From Cryptomeria japonica (lineage: Eukaryota; Streptophyta; Pinopsida; Cupressales; Cupressaceae), in NCBI RefSeq assembly GCF_030272615.1, contig NC_081410.1, positions 506,381,442-506,445,441 on the forward strand: a stretch of DNA of 64,000 nt, read 5' to 3'. The position numbers and the translations under genes were made by a program. The notes beneath the pieces were generated by a model. It was not told the origin of the DNA. It did no database searches and worked only from the letters and a program-made list of their open reading frames with translations. This document shows positions 47,978 to 60,800 of this stretch, one piece after another; position 1 is the stretch's first letter, and each line of letters begins with the position of its first letter.

Positions 47978-48762
47978 GGGAATTGTTGAAGACATTTGGT
48001 ATGGATAATTCCAAACTGATAAGTACTCATATGGTGACAAGTGAGAAATTATCTATCAAGGATACTTCTACACTGGTAAATTTGACAAGGTATAAGTCTA
48101 TGATTTGTAGTCTATTATATCTAACTTAGACTAGACCAGATATTATGAATGCAATAAGTATTGTTTCAAGATATCAAAGTAATCCTAAAGAAAATCATGA
48201 ATGTGCAGTAAAGAGGATATTCCGGTATTTGCAAGGAACAACATAATATGGTTTATGGTATTCTAAAAATGATGATTTCACTTTATGTGCATATACTGAC
48301 TCAGATTGGGCAGGAGATACTGATGACAGGAAGAGCACTTCTGGTGGAGCTTTCTTTCTTGGAAAGAAATTGGTTTCATGGATCAGCAAAAAGAAGTCAT
48401 GCATTTCTTTATCTACTGCAGAAGCTGAGTATGTTGCAGCAACAACTAATTGCACTCAAGTCTTATGGATGAAGAAAATGTCGAAGGATATCAAGGTAAA
48501 TTATAGTGAACCGGTAGTTATCTACTGTGATAACTCTGCAGCTATTGACATGTCTAAAAATCCGGTATTTCACTCTAAGACTAAGCATATATCAATAAAG
48601 TATTACTTTCTGAAGGACAACGTAGAAGGAAAGGAAGTCAAATTGGTTTATGTGAACACTAAAGAACAAATTACAGATATATTCACCAAACCGTTGTCTA
48701 AGGAATCATTTGAGTATTTGAGAGATAAGTTAGGGGTTTCTGCCCCTCCAGTAGAGACTTGA
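47978..48762 (+). pseudogene. Element C RNase H and pol C-terminus
   Basis: Continues in another frame from about 47965 (YLRELLKTFGM) with a few stops, then the RNase H domain. AYTDSDWAGDTDDRKSTSGG contains the first Asp, STAEAEYVAATTNC the Glu, and YCDNSAAIDMSKNP the next Asp. The reading ends at 48762 after IFTKPLSKESFEYL, the usual Copia pol C-terminus. The last 130 codons (48370-48762) are intact. Confidence 0.88.
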
Positions 48763-48841
48763 TTGATGCAGTTTGTCATCAGTCCGACATGCATTATTAG
48801 AGATATTATTCATTTCGGCACTGATGAGTGGTGCTACTACT

Positions 48842-49108
48842 CAGGGGGAGTAGTTAGCTTTGAGATAGAGAGGTTTATATTCTTGCTTTGATATTTTTGT
48901 TAGATTTATGGCATTGATGTCAAAGGGGGAGAGATAGTGATGTAAAAAAAAAAATTCAGAGCCTTACAGAGATATCATTCACAGGGGGAGAGCTATTGAT
49001 ATTTAGGAGATTGTTAGTTGTCTTCCACAGGGGGAGACTTGTTTGGCATCTTTTTGGTACTTAGATGTTTTTCACATCTAGTGTTGCCATCAATGCCAAA
49101 GGGGGGAT
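48842..49108 (+). other. Polypurine tract of element C and four upstream look-alikes
   Basis: The functional tract is ccaaaggggggat at 49096-49108, directly before the LTR. Similar purine motifs are repeated at about 48842 (cagggggag), 48921 (caaagggggag), 48981 (acagggggag) and 49028 (cagggggag), at spacings of roughly 50-80 bases. Confidence 0.75.
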
Positions 49109-50365
49109 TGTTGGCATTATGGATGAATTGATTATGTGTTGCATTGATATTTTATCATTGATGTCAACACTAGCTGTTATGGTTGGTTACTGAAAGATAG
49201 GTTTTGGTTATCGGTAGAAGATCTAGTGTTACCGACAGAAGAGACTATCTGTTGGACACTTCCGACATGTTTGGATTAGTGAAGTATGTTTGATTTCATG
49301 TTATACATGGTCCTTGAGCATGTTTTGGTCAGAAGGTATTGACTTGGTAATCGGATGCTATCATACACTCTTGTAAACCCTTACCGACATTGGTTTAAGG
49401 CTTTACCAATAGAGCTCTCATTGAGGAATCTTGACAGGATGCATAATTGGTGTTGGTGCAACTCCTAGATGGATTTCAAGGTGTTGAAGATGTTCTTTGA
49501 TCGTGCTTCAACTTCTTGAAGACATTGCTTTGGCATGGTGGACCCATAATAGGTCCTATACCTATCTAGGTTATGGACCGATATCATGCTAACTTGTACT
49601 CTACACATTACCAGGATGTTTTGGGATGTTTTATTGATTGGTTATTGTTGTTTTGGTCTTAAGCCAACATGGCATATCATTGTAATATGGAATTATGTAA
49701 TGATCTTATTGTAATATCTTTTAGGTGGCCAACCTAATTGGTTTAGGCCTTAGGGTTGGTATAAAATGATGTAAGATCTCATTGTAGATCATGGTATGAG
49801 AATAGAATAAGTGTTCGTGGTCTTGAATTGCAATACCATATGTGAAGGAGATTTGGTTGATCATAGGTGATCGGATTGGGATTAAGGAAGAGGTCAAAGG
49901 CCTCCAGTATTGAACTTAACCAGGACTATAATCAGGCATGGTAGACACTATCTCTGACAGTTCACTCTATTAGATTGTTGTCCATTTATCTTGAGATGGT
50001 TATTGCCTCTCTGTAGTCAGTGAGACTCTTTTGTAATGAGCAATACGCTCTAGGCAGTGTGCCTTCCTGCATGTGCAGGCTCCTCATTGTAACACATACT
50101 TTTTGTTGAAGTATCATCTGACTATGGGTAGGCTTCCCACCATGGTTTTTCCCATTCCGGGTTTTCAACATACAAATCATGGTGTTATGTGGTATGGTTG
50201 CTTTGCATTGATTACTTGTTTAATTGTTAAGTTGCATTGTTTACTGGTATCTGTTTCTTCTTTATCGGTACTTAATCTGGTTAAAGGTTATTAAGTAGAT
50301 TAAATGTTAATCTGTTAACAACTAATTCACCACCCCCTCTCAGTTGTTCACCAGTTATCCTAACA
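49109..50365 (+). repeat. 3' LTR of element C
   Basis: Begins tgttggcattatgg, ends ttatcctaaca. Contains a TATA box, the block 'ggttttt-cccattccgggtttt' (50143-50166) shared with A and B LTRs, and caccaccccctctcag near the end. 1257 bp. Confidence 0.9.
49759..49767 (+). promoter_or_regulatory. LTR TATA box (gtataaaat)
   Basis: Strong TATA consensus in the middle of the LTR, in a position consistent with the U3/R promoter. No start site can be read directly. Confidence 0.5.
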
Positions 50366-51154
50366 CACATATATTTCACTGGAATTTTATACCTCATGTC
50401 ATCCCATCATTTATACCATAACAAAAAATAGATCTCCACACTGTATCATATCATTCCATCCCATCTGATACCAAACATCATCTAGAATAAACTTTGGAAC
50501 TCTTCAAACTTATACTTAAACCAAAAAACCTTGCATGTAAACGTTACCAAATTTTGCGCATGCCAAAGTTAGTGCCCTAGTGAAGCCTAGCATTCATTCA
50601 TTTTGAAAAGATCAAATCATGAACTAGGGAGAAATGTACTGTTTTTGTTTAACTTGTTTGCTTCATGTGCAGATATAGGAAAGTAAGACAATATGTGGGT
50701 TAAAATGTGGCTCCCATGAGGGTTGAGCTCAGCATGTTGTAGACCATAGAGATATTTATGCTCCATTGTAGATGAAATATCATGGCCTATTAAAACCTTC
50801 AAGCAAATTCATGTTGGCAAGTGTATCACCGAATCCCCTGTGTAGCTGATGAAAGGCCAAAAGAAGCTCAAAGAAAATGCAATTGGCCTGTGTAAAGTTT
50901 TTACTTGGGCACCAAGGAGGGTTTTAAAAGACTAGAGAACTTCCAAGCATTTTTCAGTCACTAGGTAGGAAGAACATTTATCCCACATTGGTCGTGGGGA
51001 GGAGCATTTTTGTATTTAAAGGTAAAGTCACATATATCTATAGTGTCGAAGCTTACGGGCTTTTGGCAAGAAGAGGTAGCTCGTGGCTTGGTAGACCCCG
51101 CACGCGCGCATATCTCAAGGCGACCCAAATTTAGCATCAGACCGTAAAGAAGAA
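50366..51154. other. Non-coding stretch right of element C
   Basis: No gene recognised. Composition becomes more GC-rich towards the repeat field that follows. Confidence 0.5.
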
Positions 51155-52620
51155 GGTAAAGATTGAGCAGATTGATCATATCCAACGATCAGGCAAAAGA
51201 TCTAATGGTTGTTTCTATGTCACAATGAAAATATGCACACCGAATTATCGCTGCAACTTGGCGACTAATGACATGGCAGAATAAAGAGTAAAGATCGACC
51301 ATCAGATCAAGAGAGATCGAACGATGGAGTGACATTCTGGGGCTATCTGTGACTGTCACCGTACCGCGGTTAGGAAGTGCCCGGATCGAATACCCTCACA
51401 ACAGGTGGCAGGCCACGTGGTGCCGAGGTGGACTTTGAGAAAATAATAAGTTTACACATGGTGATAGGTGGCGGTCTAGTGGCTGGAGACATGGCACGAA
51501 TGGGCAACATTGAGCAGATCCTAGCTGCGATGAGTCCCGAAAGAGTTTCACCGACATAACAATATCGATGAAACTGGTAAGTAGCTCGCCCATGGAATAT
51601 TTTGGCTGAAAGAATGAGATCCGACAAAGCAGGATGCGTGGCAGGCCTGACAGATAGGTGTTTCCCAGGTAAATCTCATGAGCCAATCAGAGGGTGACAC
51701 ACGTTGACACACAGCGCAAGAGAGAAGATTAGGCAGGGTTAAAGGTCGAGCAAGTTTAGGAAAGATCAATGGTAATTTGAAGGATCTAAGGGCCATCACT
51801 ATACTGCTATAGAAAGAAGCTCACTAGTTATCATAGTGACTTGGTGACTAAGCATGTGCAGAAAAGGCAAAGGGGAGGTGAGCGGCTAAGAGGTTAAAGA
51901 TCAAGAAGTTTGAGGGTAGATCAATGGCCATCGCTATACCACAAGATAAAAATGCTCGTTGGTTATCTCATGTGACTTGGTGACTGATGATGTGGCTGTC
52001 TAGGTGGTCAACCAGGTGGACTCATAACAAATAAGGATGCGCTACATGGTAGAGAGAAGATGAAGAACCAAGGCAGACCAAGGTTAAAGATCGAACATAT
52101 TGATCACATCCAATGGTGATCGCACAGATCTGATGGTGGTCGTTAAGCTGCAAGCAAAAGTTGCTTGCCCAGTTATCGATGCGACTTACCAACAAGGTGG
52201 GTGCAGTCCAGATGGTGGTCCAGATGGTAGACAAAGTGGACCTGCAAGCAAATCAGAGGTTGACACATGGCAAAAAATCTATAGATGAGCGGATGTCTTG
52301 GTTCAACCTTGAACTTGAACTTCAAAATGGTTCAATGGTTCAAAATGCTTCAAAGTTCAGTGGTTCAATGCTTCAAAATGGTTCAATGAGTCAAAGTTCA
52401 TTAGCATCACTTGTTCCCGTGGGCCCAAGAAAATAAAAGAAAATTAGTAGAGGTAAAAAGCAAGAAGGTTCCTGAAGATCTAGCAGTGGTCGCTATACCG
52501 CATGATGAAGATGTGCGGTGTTTATTCACCATGACTTGGTGAACAAGTAGTGGGGCCCACTAAGGAAGAAATTTGGAGGAAGAAATAAAGAACACCGATT
52601 AAGGTTGATCGGGTAGAAGA
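51155..52620 (+). repeat. Field of degenerate ~150-190 bp repeats
   Basis: Copies begin with ggtaaagat or ggttaaagat, at 51155, 51287, 51737, 51892 and 52082 (plus a weak one near 52455). Each continues with gatca-atggtcatcgctatacc-like text, then gtgacttggtgactaa and atgtggc. Copies differ strongly, but the order of words is kept. No ORF is consistent between copies. It is probably the regulatory or leader part of an unidentified retroelement. Confidence 0.6.
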
Positions 52621-53056
52621 GCTTCATTCTGACAATGAGTCCAGGCCGTGCTAAGATGGTAGGGCAGGAACCCCAGAACCAGCCAGGATGTGACACATCG
52701 TCAGCCTGATAGAAAAGTAGGTGAAATGGAGTGTATCATCAGCCATCGGAATAGGTGTTTCAGTGCTAACCAGACGACCTAGTGAAGAAAAGCAATGCTA
52801 GTTAGAGTTAGAAGCCGAAAGTGGTGGCAGGCAAGGTAGTGTCCAAGGATCCATGCAAAATAAGAGGAAGTCATTCGGTTAATGTAGATGATTATTAAGC
52901 TCAGAGTAGTTTGCATGAGTCTTTTCTTGCAATCTTGAGGTAATAAGGATTGTTTTTGCGCACCACATGGGTCAACCTTTAGTTGACTAAGAATTTGAAA
53001 TCAATTACCTAGCTTAAGAGAAAGTTTGCATGAGTTCTTTTTACATGTTTTGAAGT
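52621..53056. other. Non-coding flank left of element D
   Basis: Nothing recognised. The last five bases (gaagt, 53052-53056) are the expected left target duplication of element D; the partner lies outside the window. Confidence 0.5.
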
Positions 53057-53726
53057 TGTCATGCCCAAAATTTAGGGCAAAAATGGGATAATTTTTATTT
53101 TTTTTAAAATCACAACTTAAAACATTAAATTAGCAAATAGGAGATGCTCTACATATTTTGTCTTAACTATGTTCGAGTTAACTCTAACCACTAGATCAAG
53201 TAAACGAAAATAATTTAAAAATTAAATGCGGAATACTACATGAGTTAATTTAATATCTCACCAAATTTAGTCAGAAGAATAATCAAATCAAAAACTCTTA
53301 AAAATAATTGATGAAGATAAAATTAATCTCCAATAACCATTATTTGTATTTTTTTTTTTCTCTTTTTGGAACTAATTAAATTAGTCCTAGCTCTTAGTCC
53401 ATAAAAGTCAATATTTTATTTAAACATTAATTGATTTAAGATTAAACTAAATCGACAAAAGGGTCAATTGAATTTGTAATGAAAATATGCTCATTAAGGT
53501 TTACTCCCATAAACCTATATCCAGGTGAGCTAAAATTAATTTCCCATAGTCAAAAGAGCTCACCCTATTTTATTATAAATTATCAAAGGATTATACTTCT
53601 TAAGTAAGTTTAAATTAAACATTTATATTTCTTTTTAATAAACTCATAAGTTTATAAGGACATCACTAAAATGTAAAAACACCTAGTAAAAATATTTTAC
53701 CTCCAAATATATATATATATATATAA

Positions 53727-53842
<116 letters not shown>

Positions 53843-54039
53843 ATATATATATATATAAACTTAAATATATTCCACATTGAATAAATCAACTATGAAAACC
53901 TTAATTAAAAGGAATTCATTATAAAAATGCCCCTTTCACTCATTTTTGAATATACTTCTTTATTTTATTATTTTCATTCTACCTTAGCCCTAACCGGGCT
54001 AGGGTTTTATACTCTTTCTTGAACTATGCAGGGCCGAAG

Positions 54040-54310
54040 GTTTTTTTTGGATGGCGTCCAAGGCAGGGCACGCGAGGGAGGGAAGGGAGATGGCGGCGGG
54101 GTTCCCGTGAGTGGCGCCGCTCACTGTGGGATACCATAGTGGCGACGACCACTGTGGTCGACCACTGTGGTCGACCACTGTGGTCGACCACAGTGGCGGC
54201 CCTCGAGCCATTCACTGTGGATAGCCGCAGTGGCGGCACCCATTGTGGTTGTCCACTATGGACGCCCACAGTGGCACTGACCATGGCCGCCCACTATGCA
54301 AAGCACTGTG
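54040..54310. repeat. GC-rich island of CCAC-N-GTGG-type motifs in D LTR
   Basis: About fifteen occurrences of cactgtgg, cacagtgg, catagtgg or close variants in both orientations within 200 bases of otherwise AT-rich DNA. It is preceded by a G/A-rich run. Includes three exact copies of the 13-mer gaccactgtggtc at 54147-54185, each a near-palindrome. The corresponding part of the right LTR is 62806-63070. Confidence 0.85.
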
Positions 54311-54398
54311 TTTGGCCCGCCGAAACCCCCCCCCATATTTCATTTACTCTTTTTTTTTTATATGCGTAGATTACTAAAAAAAGACATATATTATATAA

Positions 54399-54513
54399 AA
54401 TATATATATATATATATATATGTATGTATATGTACATACATATATATATATATATGTACATATATATATATATGTACATATATATGTACATATGTACATA
54501 TACATATACATAT

Positions 54514-54563
<50 letters not shown>

Positions 54564-54647
54564 GTACATATATATATATATGTACATATATATATATATG
54601 TACATATATATATATATATGTACATATATATATATATATATATGTAC

Positions 54648-54680
<33 letters not shown>

Positions 54681-54710
54681 TATATATATATATATATCTA
54701 TATATATATC

Positions 54711-54746
<36 letters not shown>

Positions 54747-54750
54747 TCTA
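54399..54750. repeat. Compound TA / TATGTACATA / CA microsatellite
   Basis: Mixed TA repeats with about ten embedded gtac centres (atatatgtacatatat, itself palindromic) and an internal CA stretch at about 54518-54543. Long open frames through it are artefacts of the repeat. Confidence 0.95.
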
Positions 54751-55000
54751 TATATATATATTTTAATCAAACAAGTTTATTTATTTGTTTAACTTTGAGA
54801 AATGAAATTCATTTATGTATTTATGCTTGCAAATAATTTAGTTGTATGTATAATTTTGTTTATATATCTATATATATATATATATATATAAACAAAATTA
54901 TACATACAACTAAATTATTTGCAAGCATAAATACATAAATGAATTTCATTTCTCAAAGTTAAACAAATAAATAAACTTGTTTGATTAAAATATATATATA
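54751..55000. repeat. Perfect inverted repeat, 110-bp arms, 30-bp spacer
   Basis: Arms 54751-54860 and 54891-55000 are exact reverse complements about a centre at 54875.5. The 30-bp spacer is TA-rich. The arm carries the unique sequence ttttaatcaaacaagtttat. The right LTR has this sequence once (63314-63420), so the second arm was created in this copy by an inverted duplication. Confidence 0.97.
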
Positions 55001-55005
55001 TACAT

Positions 55006-55107
<102 letters not shown>

Positions 55108-57853
55108 CTATTAAATCCAGGGCAATCCACCTTCATGCAATTATTTTTTATTTTGAACAATTAAAACAGATTAAATATTTTCAATAATTTTTATCATTTT
55201 ATTTATTTCCCTTTTTATTAATACCCTAGTTGCTAAGTAGAAATAGTTAGGCTATCTAAAATAAGGCTTTTCTTTCTACAAAAATAAAGTAATTAACAGA
55301 ATTAAACAAACTTAACACAACATCTATTTAAATCTAAAAATGTAACTTAAATCTTTAGAGATGATTTTAATCAACTTTAGAATTTTATTTTCTGCAAGTT
55401 AATAAAATGACAGATTAAATAAAATTTTAACAACACTTTATTTATCTAGAATTCCTTTAACTTTAACCATGCAATTAGGATTTAAACTGAATTATTTATT
55501 TTCAAAGCAACATGCATGCAATCTTTAAATCATTTCTTTATTTCCTTGATTTATTTCATATACATAAAGGGATAAAATAATTATTTCTTTTCCAAAATAT
55601 TATCTACTCAACAAATATTAAATTCAGAAAAGCTTTAGGAACTAAACCCAGATTTATTCATTTCATTTTCTTGCAATATAGCAAATAACCTATTTCATTT
55701 CTTTAAATTATATTTAAAAGACACTATCGTCAGTTTACAAATAGGTCTGTCATTATTAAAAATGAGGACTTTTAAAACAAAATAATAAAAATATTTCCAA
55801 TAAGATTTCTACAACAAATAACTCCATCAAATTTTCCACTTGTCCTAATCCTTTCCTTCCAACAACCTACAAATAAAATCGAGGATATGACCATGGAGTG
55901 CTCACCTCCCAGCCTAGGCTAACTAGTAGCCACCCTCGAGCTCGAAGAACCAAGCCCTAGACAGGTAACACATATGCAAACACAAAAGACAAGGGAAAAA
56001 TAATCTCAAACACAATCCCAACCCAGGCTACACTGCACCACACATTGTGATGTCTTTTCAAGGGTGGTAGTGGACCAAGTACCTTGAGGAGACTGCAAGT
56101 ATGGAAAAACATATAGCCACCTCATGGTAAACCAAATACATCATAAGTATAACAACCCCACATTCCTTATGCCCCCCAAGGCATTCATGCCTTATTTCCC
56201 TCCTTATGACCCCCAAATGCATAAACAAGCCATGCAACAAGGGTCACATAAAATCCCTTGTGATCACTCTCATAATGAGAGCCTCTCACTTGAGGGCTGT
56301 CACTTCTACCACCCACAAGACCATCCTCTCTTCCCAAGAGTAGGAGGCCTTGATTACTCCCAAAGCACAAAAATGCATACCAAAAAGTATAACATAGAAC
56401 ACATTAATTTTTCAAGAAAAAACATGCAAGAATCTAGCCTTTTTACACAAGAAAATTTTTTCAACTCAATATGCAAAATAAAGCAATACAAGAGAAAGTT
56501 TGACCAACCTTCAACTGCCCAAAGGTATGCTAGAATTGTTTGAGGATGAGCAGCCCAATTCCACAATTCCCTTGCCTCTCTACACTTAGCCAATTCCTAG
56601 TTCAAATCTAACTTTTTCTTTCAAAATCCTTGTCTCCAAAAATGGAGAGTGGGTGATTACCCACAAAATCTCTCATTCTTGCTTAAGAAGACCCTAGTGA
56701 GAGTTCTCACAAGTTTCTAAAACTGAAAAGGAAAGGTAGGGTAAAATGGGAAAGGGATCTAACATCCAAAAGGAAAGTTTACAACCTAGATGATCCTTCT
56801 AAATTCAATTTTCGCACAACTTAGAAAAGTCACTTTTTAGGGTGTCCAAATGGTCACATGAGAGTTGGTACATGCCTAAAATTGCTCCTAACCCTTAGGT
56901 ATTCCTTATGGGCTTTAGGAAACCCTATTAAACTACCCCTAGGTGTCTTTTTAACCCTTTTTAAACCCACCTGAAGTTAATTTTCGGGTCAAACTTAAGT
57001 TGACCATAATTGAAAAAGCTATAGTTAAACAACTCCCTCCAAGAGACAAATTTAAAAACTCAAACATAAATCAAAACATGTGTCAAGTGACACAAAGAAA
57101 ATACTTTTACAAAATTACACATGAAATCTTGTCTCTTGTTGGATTTACACAAATAAACAAAATTCAATTTAACATTCATGGAACAATCACTTTCACGAAT
57201 AAAATACGATACAAACGGGGTGTTGTCTCTCCAACTAGACAAACCCTAGTTTTACAAATGCACATAGGTCTAGGTTTGGTTCTCCATAATATTTCCATGG
57301 TCACACGGATATCTTTTCTTGCGCAACTCAATTACACATTAGTAATTTCAAATAACCTCATATAATATTAAACACATGAATTAGAATACACATCAAACAC
57401 TCTGCATACAATTTACATTTGAACAATTCAATATATCTTATATCCAAATGAATCCACATAAGCAATTATCATAATTCTCATAATTTTGATCCGCACATAA
57501 AACATACTTCCTATTTCTATCATCATAGTAAAGTCTTGCAAATCCAATAATGACATACATCATCTCAAATTTATCCTATTCTAGAATCATATAGAGTTCT
57601 ATATCATAAAGCATATAAATGAAGCATCAACATACATCAATGTTATCCAAATCCTAGAATCTTATAAGTTCTAAATCCATAATGGATAAAAAATGTACAC
57701 CTCAAGGTGAAATAATCCTGTAACCTGGTTCAATTACTTTTCTCACCAATCTATCTGTCTAACATAGCCCATCCTATTGAATTATAGCATTTATTAGTAG
57801 GGTGAAATGTGGTCAACTAAGTTAATCAAAGCTTGGTTTGGGAGGGCCTTACA

Positions 57854-57866
57854 TCCTCCTCCCCTA
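57854..57866 (-). other. Polypurine tract of element D
   Basis: Plus strand tcctcctccccta, i.e. minus-strand TAGGGGAGGAGGA immediately upstream of the LTR start TGTAAGG. It sets the right end of the left LTR. Confidence 0.75.
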
Positions 57867-60800
57867 GAGTTTGACTTACTCCTGGAAGTCGCATGAGTAG
57901 ATTTACGAAGTAGGGACATAACATTTCCCACAATTTCAATAAGTTACTCAAAATCTTATCTTGCCTACTAGAAAGGTGAAATACCCAAATCAACTTATTA
58001 TTGTAATTAACTTACTATCTTCACAAGGTTAAATTCTTAGTATTTTTATTACATTTCCCTTCGATCTCAGGTAGGTGTTTACAAGTACTATCTTTCAACA
58101 ACTTTCATTAATGTGCCATCCAAATCATATCAATAACACACATCAACTCCCACAATCAAGGTTACACATGATAGTCTACTTATTAATTTCTAGGAGTCAT
58201 ACTTATTAAGGGTTCGTGTAAAACATGTTTATCTCACCGCAATTGTCATCCATGGTTGCCTCTAAGGAGAATTGACATCACAGTTTATTCATAATGAATC
58301 TACTTACTTTACATCAAGGCACCTCATTAGGGTGTTAATAAAATATTTGTTAAACCATCCTAGGTGTATAATTTCTTCCAACAAGGCATAATCAAATTTA
58401 GGTTCTTCGAACCCTCCCCTATATAGGGTAGTTTTCTACCACTAAGGATTAAAATGTTTTTATATTTCTAGGCACCAAGGTTCAAGTTTCATAGGGTACA
58501 CCATTCACAATTTCCAAACATTAAGGTACATAACAATCCCATTCTAAGGAAGTGATGGAAATTATTAATACTTATTTTAGATATTGTCCATGCAATCATC
58601 TCCATACACATGCCAAATTTACCAGTCGACAAACATCACTTTTGCAATTCATTAGGTCTAGGTCACACTATTACTATACATATTTCTCTTCCAGATTACT
58701 CACAATTTATCTTACTTCGGAGGATATTCCTGTTTTTCTTTCTTAATTTGATAAAATATATTCTTTGTTAATTCTTTGTGCCTAATTTCACTCCTTGCGG
58801 TATTCTCCCTTAACACACTATCAGTGGTTCAACAAACATGATAGACATTACACAAATCACATCACTAGGGCTAGTTATATCAACCATCAAAATGACCACT
58901 TGACACTTTAGAAGGTCAAAATACAAAAATTACTTTTACCAAGTCCCTTCAAAAGAAGAAAAATGCTGGCAATTGAAAGATATTAAAACTAGAAACATGG
59001 CAAGGGCAATAGTTCCAATAAAAAAAACATAAATTTAGTGGTCCTCTCTTCATAAAAAATAAATAAATAAATAAAAGAAAGTACTAGCTCCTAGGTCACA
59101 ATATACTTTTCAAAGAAAGTTGAAAATACCGACGAATCAAAACTTGAACAAGGTGACCATACTGGTCATATCCTAGGGAGTAACCACAACACATCACCCA
59201 AGATCACATGTCCTGAGTGTGTTAGGAAGTGATTGTTAGACTCTTAAGGTTCTTAGATTCTTTATAATCCTTTATTGATTTAAGAAATAAATTCTTATAC
59301 GCAAGAGATCGCATTTGTTTTAATAAATCGTGTTCTATTTTATCCTTCACGTGCTTACTATTTCAAGCAACATTTTCTGATACAATCCACTATCTATATA
59401 GGGTTATTAACATCCTTAATTATATTCTAATAGGTGCTTGCACTAACTCTACGATTCTCCATCCATTTCTCTTGCACTAATTTTTTTTGAACACTTAATT
59501 ATATGCAATCTATGCTTAATTAGAGGTTAAAGCTTAACAAGCTGATCCAATGAAACCTTAGGTCTCGATAAAACTCCTAGGTGATAGGATTAAAAAAATT
59601 ACTAACAAAACCAATACGATAACTCCTATTATCAAGTGGATCGAATAAATTTTATAAGAGCAATAATAATTTCACTTCAAGAGTCCCTTTCATTACAGTT
59701 GCATTTAATATCACTTAATTAGATCATCTTCTACTAAATAGACATTTATATAGTTACTTGGCTCAATATCAATTATTTAATAAATATCCAGCTTCCTCCA
59801 TTCTGTTAATACATCCCTCCTTAATAACTTAATTTAATATGGCTTCTATTATTTATCTTAATATGCTAAACCTTGATTCAATGTTACGTGGTAGCTCAAG
59901 TATCGACTCTTTCATGTCTTACCCACACGGTTGATAGTTCGGTACAAAATTGACACTTGTTTACTTAGAACCAATTAGGATTTGTATAATGTAATCATAT
60001 AGTTTTACTAGGGACATCATTTGTTTTCTTAGCACCTTATGCTTTCTCCTTATACTTTTACCTCTAACATTCACTTGCCTTCATTAGGTAGGAGCTAGTT
60101 GCCAGATTACCAACACTTATGGTTAAGAGCCATTTGGGGTGGACTAATTGTCATGTAAAATCAATAACACTTGACAACTAATTTCTTCCCACACATTTCA
60201 TGACATATTTCATACATCGCGGAGAGTTGACTTATTCCCTCCTACTTCCCTTATGCAACTTATGATATCAAGTGGGTGTGCACTCGAGGAGTGACCAACA
60301 CCCATCCTTTTTAAATAATATTGGTAAAAAGGATAGTTATCTCATTCCATATTACTTATTTATATTTACTTACTAGCCAATTCTGACATATCACGACCTT
60401 CGATTTCTTCAATCTAAATAACCCTTCTTACCATCCTAATATCTTGTTACCCAATTACGGTATAACTTAAAGGTGTCCAATAATTACCAATGTCTTAAGA
60501 CTCCCATAATTTTTCAAGTTCTCCCTTGGCTAACCACATAATTCGGCTCCTTATCGATGTTCTCATAAAATATTTTATACTGCCAACTAATTCTCTTTAA
60601 AGTTTTGGTATTATATTACTGTTATAATATCTTTCCATAAGCCATTTCCATCCACATGTTGCTTCATCCATACTTGATGTTTTCACATACTTTCACACTT
60701 GAGTGCCATAATTTGCATAGTTTCTTCGATTGTGCCTAATAGTTAAATTGTGTTACATATTGTCTTGTACCTAGTGACCAGCCATGATTGGGTTGCCCCT

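Larger units (their letters stand above)
44590..50365 (+). mobile_element. Element C: Copia retrotransposon lacking its 5' LTR
   Basis: Gag, protease, integrase, RT, RNase H, polypurine tract and a 3' LTR are present in Copia order on the plus strand. No LTR or primer site precedes gag: coding similarity begins abruptly around 44590-44610 in unrelated AT-rich DNA. A 5' deletion of the LTR and leader is the simplest reading. The protein sequence is close to element A's, so A and C belong to related lineages. Confidence 0.9.

Noticed and set aside
51155-52620. CRISPR-like reading of the repeat field
   Set aside because: Repeats are long, diverged and irregular, there are no constant short repeats with unique spacers, and the genome is a plant's.
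56124-56543. Plus-strand ORF of 139 codons inside D's long LTR
   Set aside because: Low-complexity composition, no recognisable domain, and LTR location; most likely a chance frame.
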